From Ruminococcaceae bacterium AM07-15 (GTDB lineage Bacteria > Bacillota > Clostridia > Oscillospirales > Butyricicoccaceae): a stretch of 64,000 nucleotides of DNA. Made by a program: the position numbers and the translations under genes. How positions within the stretch are numbered: the first letter of the stretch is position 1; every line of letters starts with the position of its first letter. This document shows positions 62,542 to 64,000 of this stretch, piece after piece. The notes beneath the pieces are model-generated. The model made no database searches. It was not told the DNA's origin and worked only from the letters and a program-made list of their open reading frames with translations. The stretch spans positions 124,001 to 188,000 of the forward strand of contig QUDE01000005.1 in assembly GCA_003477405.1 (NCBI GenBank), given 5' to 3'.

Positions 62542-62682
62542 TATCCGGCCTGACAACCCCTGTTTTTCCCCCAGGCCAACGGCCTCTCCCCCGATGCTTT
62601 CAGCGCCTAGCCAAGGGGAGAGAACTATGGTAGAATAAGGAGGTGTGAGAATCCGAAAGAGAAGAGAAAGAGAGAGTGATGT

Positions 62683-64000
62683 ATGCTGCATGTTTTCCGT
62701 CAACCCCGGCAGTTTTACCGGGAGTTATTGCATCTGGCTCTGCCCATTGCCTTGCAGAACCTGATCAACTATTCCCTGGCCCTGGCCGACACCATGATGC
62801 TGGGAGCGGTGGGACAAAATGAGATCGCCGGAGCCTCGGTGGTCAATTCCTCCTTTTTTGTCATCATGCTCATGGTCTTTGGCTTTCAAAGCGGGGCCAG
62901 CGTGCTCATCAGCCAATATTACGGCAAGGGTGACCACAAAACGGTGAGCCGTGTGATGGGCATCTCCTTCTTTGCCGCCTTCACTCTGGTCACTGCCTTT
63001 TCCCTGTTTGCCTTCTTCTTCCCCCAGGTGCTGGTGGGCATCTTCACCAATGACCCGGTGGCGGCGGAATTGGGCATCCGGTATATGCGCATTGTGGCCT
63101 GGGCCTACCCCATTAACATCTTCACCCAGGTCTATGTGGGGGCCCAACGGAGCATGGGCAATGCCAAACTGGGACTTTACATCTACTCTTCCGCCATGGT
63201 CATCAATACCTTTTTGAACTATGTGCTTATTTTCGGCAAATTCGGCGCACCCAAACTGGGCATGGAGGGCGCTGCCATCGCCACTGTCACCGCCCGGTGC
63301 GTGGAACTGCTTTTCACTTTGATCTATTGTGCCCGCTGCCGTCATTTCCGTCTGGATCTTTCCTGCGCCATACGGCCAGGCAAAACACTCACCCGGGATT
63401 TTGTCCATTATGCCACTCCGGTGGTGGTCAACGAGACCCTGTGGGGCCTGGGTACCTCCCTGCTCCCCGCCATTTATGGGCGGATGGGCACCGATGTGCT
63501 GGCCGCCGTCACCATCTCCCGGAATGTGGAGAATATCGCCAATGTCTTTGCCTTCGGCGTGGCCGGAGCTGCCGCTGTGCTCATCGGCCGGGAGCTGGGG
63601 GCCGGGAAAACCGAAGGGGTCTATTCCATGGGCAAGACCCTTCTGGCGGTGGCACTGTGCAGCGGTTTTGCCGCCTGTGCCCTGCTGCTGATCGCCTCCC
63701 AGGTGGTGACTCCCTTCTTCAATATTCCGGAACGCACCAAGGATATCGCCGCGGCCATCATCGCCTTCTATGCTCTGCGGGCCATTCCCATGCAGTTCAA
63801 CACCACCTGCGTGGTGGGCGTGCTTCGGGGTGGCGGCGATACCCGGGCGGCCATGTATATCGACATCGGCCCGCTGTGGGTCTGGTGTCTCCCGGCCACT
63901 GCCCTGCTGGCTCTGGTGTTCCATCTGCCCATCATCCTGGTGCTCCTGCCCTGCCTGGTGGAGGATGCCGTCAAGATGATCTGGGGCCTGCTCCGTTTCC
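62683..64000 (+). CDS. MATE-family efflux transporter 2, 3' end missing
   Basis: 439 codons to the window end. It starts MLHVFRQPRQFYRELLHLAL; an out-of-frame ATG four bases earlier is excluded. The ribosome site (GAGAG) is weak. Family features: IALQNLINYSLALADTMMLG, GFQSGASVLISQYYGKGD and the second half beginning ATPVVVNETLWGLGTSL. About 11 helices are visible. It shares the fold of the 31973-33418 transporter but not close sequence. It is divergent from the ABC exporter operon, so two exporter systems share this intergenic region. Confidence 0.9.
   Translation, partial: MLHVFRQPRQFYRELLHLALPIALQNLINYSLALADTMMLGAVGQNEIAGASVVNSSFFVIMLMVFGFQSGASVLISQYYGKGDHKTVSRVMGISFFAAFTLVTAFSLFAFFFPQVLVGIFTNDPVAAELGIRYMRIVAWAYPINIFTQVYVGAQRSMGNAKLGLYIYSSAMVINTFLNYVLIFGKFGAPKLGMEGAAIATVTARCVELLFTLIYCARCRHFRLDLSCAIRPGKTLTRDFVHYATPVVVNETLWGLGTSLLPAIYGRMGTDVLAAVTISRNVENIANVFAFGVAGAAAVLIGRELGAGKTEGVYSMGKTLLAVALCSGFAACALLLIASQVVTPFFNIPERTKDIAAAIIAFYALRAIPMQFNTTCVVGVLRGGGDTRAAMYIDIGPLWVWCLPATALLALVFHLPIILVLLPCLVEDAVKMIWGLLRF

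Overview
The window comes from a Gram-positive, spore-forming, GC-rich Clostridia genome, most likely Oscillospiraceae-like. The evidence is spoIIR, a sigA-type rpoD in a dgt-dnaG-rpoD cluster, AddAB instead of RecBCD, S-layer homology (SLH) surface proteins, rubrerythrin, and the rplU-rpmA-obg order. Species is not assigned. I saw no rRNA, tRNA, CRISPR array or complete insertion sequence.

Layout. 1-4 kb: the 3' part of an SLH lipase gene, an AbiF-type HEPN gene directly behind a structured RNA that matches the abiF RNA architecture, and a small regulator pair. 4-7.3 kb: rubrerythrin divergent from a feoA-feoB-Cys-rich-protein iron-uptake operon that carries three identical-geometry palindromes. 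7.4-11.8 kb: FapA, CheX, CheY and a carboxypeptidase-regulatory-repeat protein, with no flagellar genes nearby. 11.9-17.5 kb (minus strand): rpoD, dnaG, dgt, YigZ and a membrane protein. 17.7-28.2 kb: a polysaccharide flippase, then a complete shikimate-to-Phe/Tyr operon (aroF, tyrA, aroB, aroA, aroC, pheA, an aroE-aroK fusion, aroQ, sfsA) preceded by a Phe/Tyr-rich leader peptide and a terminator, which looks like classical attenuation. 28.4-36.5 kb: M20 hydrolase, MgtC-like protein, HflX, a MATE transporter, a SLOG/HTH divergent pair, a PrsA-type foldase and bL31. 37-49.6 kb: AddAB, SpoIIR, IspE, a DUF362 ferredoxin protein, a PHP phosphatase, a DUF378 protein and acetate kinase. 49.7-53.2 kb: TmcAL, rplU, rpmA, obg. 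53.6-64 kb: a lipoprotein, an MBL hydrolase, an ornithine-cyclodeaminase-family enzyme, an SLH protein with an ABC/adaptor exporter, and a second MATE transporter cut by the window end.

Nearly all unexplained sequence lies between genes and is built from recurring, strongly folded repeat families. The most striking (R1, two copies) sits between two copies of a host gene's own terminator hairpin, and the duplicated hairpin is different at each locus. A second family (R2, three copies) starts directly after terminator T-tracts in all three cases. Together they suggest small mobile or retro-type elements that use intrinsic terminators as targets.

The two strongest system-level candidates are the abiF RNA/HEPN pair and these terminator-targeting repeats. 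All names come from motifs read in the translated sequence; no search was run.
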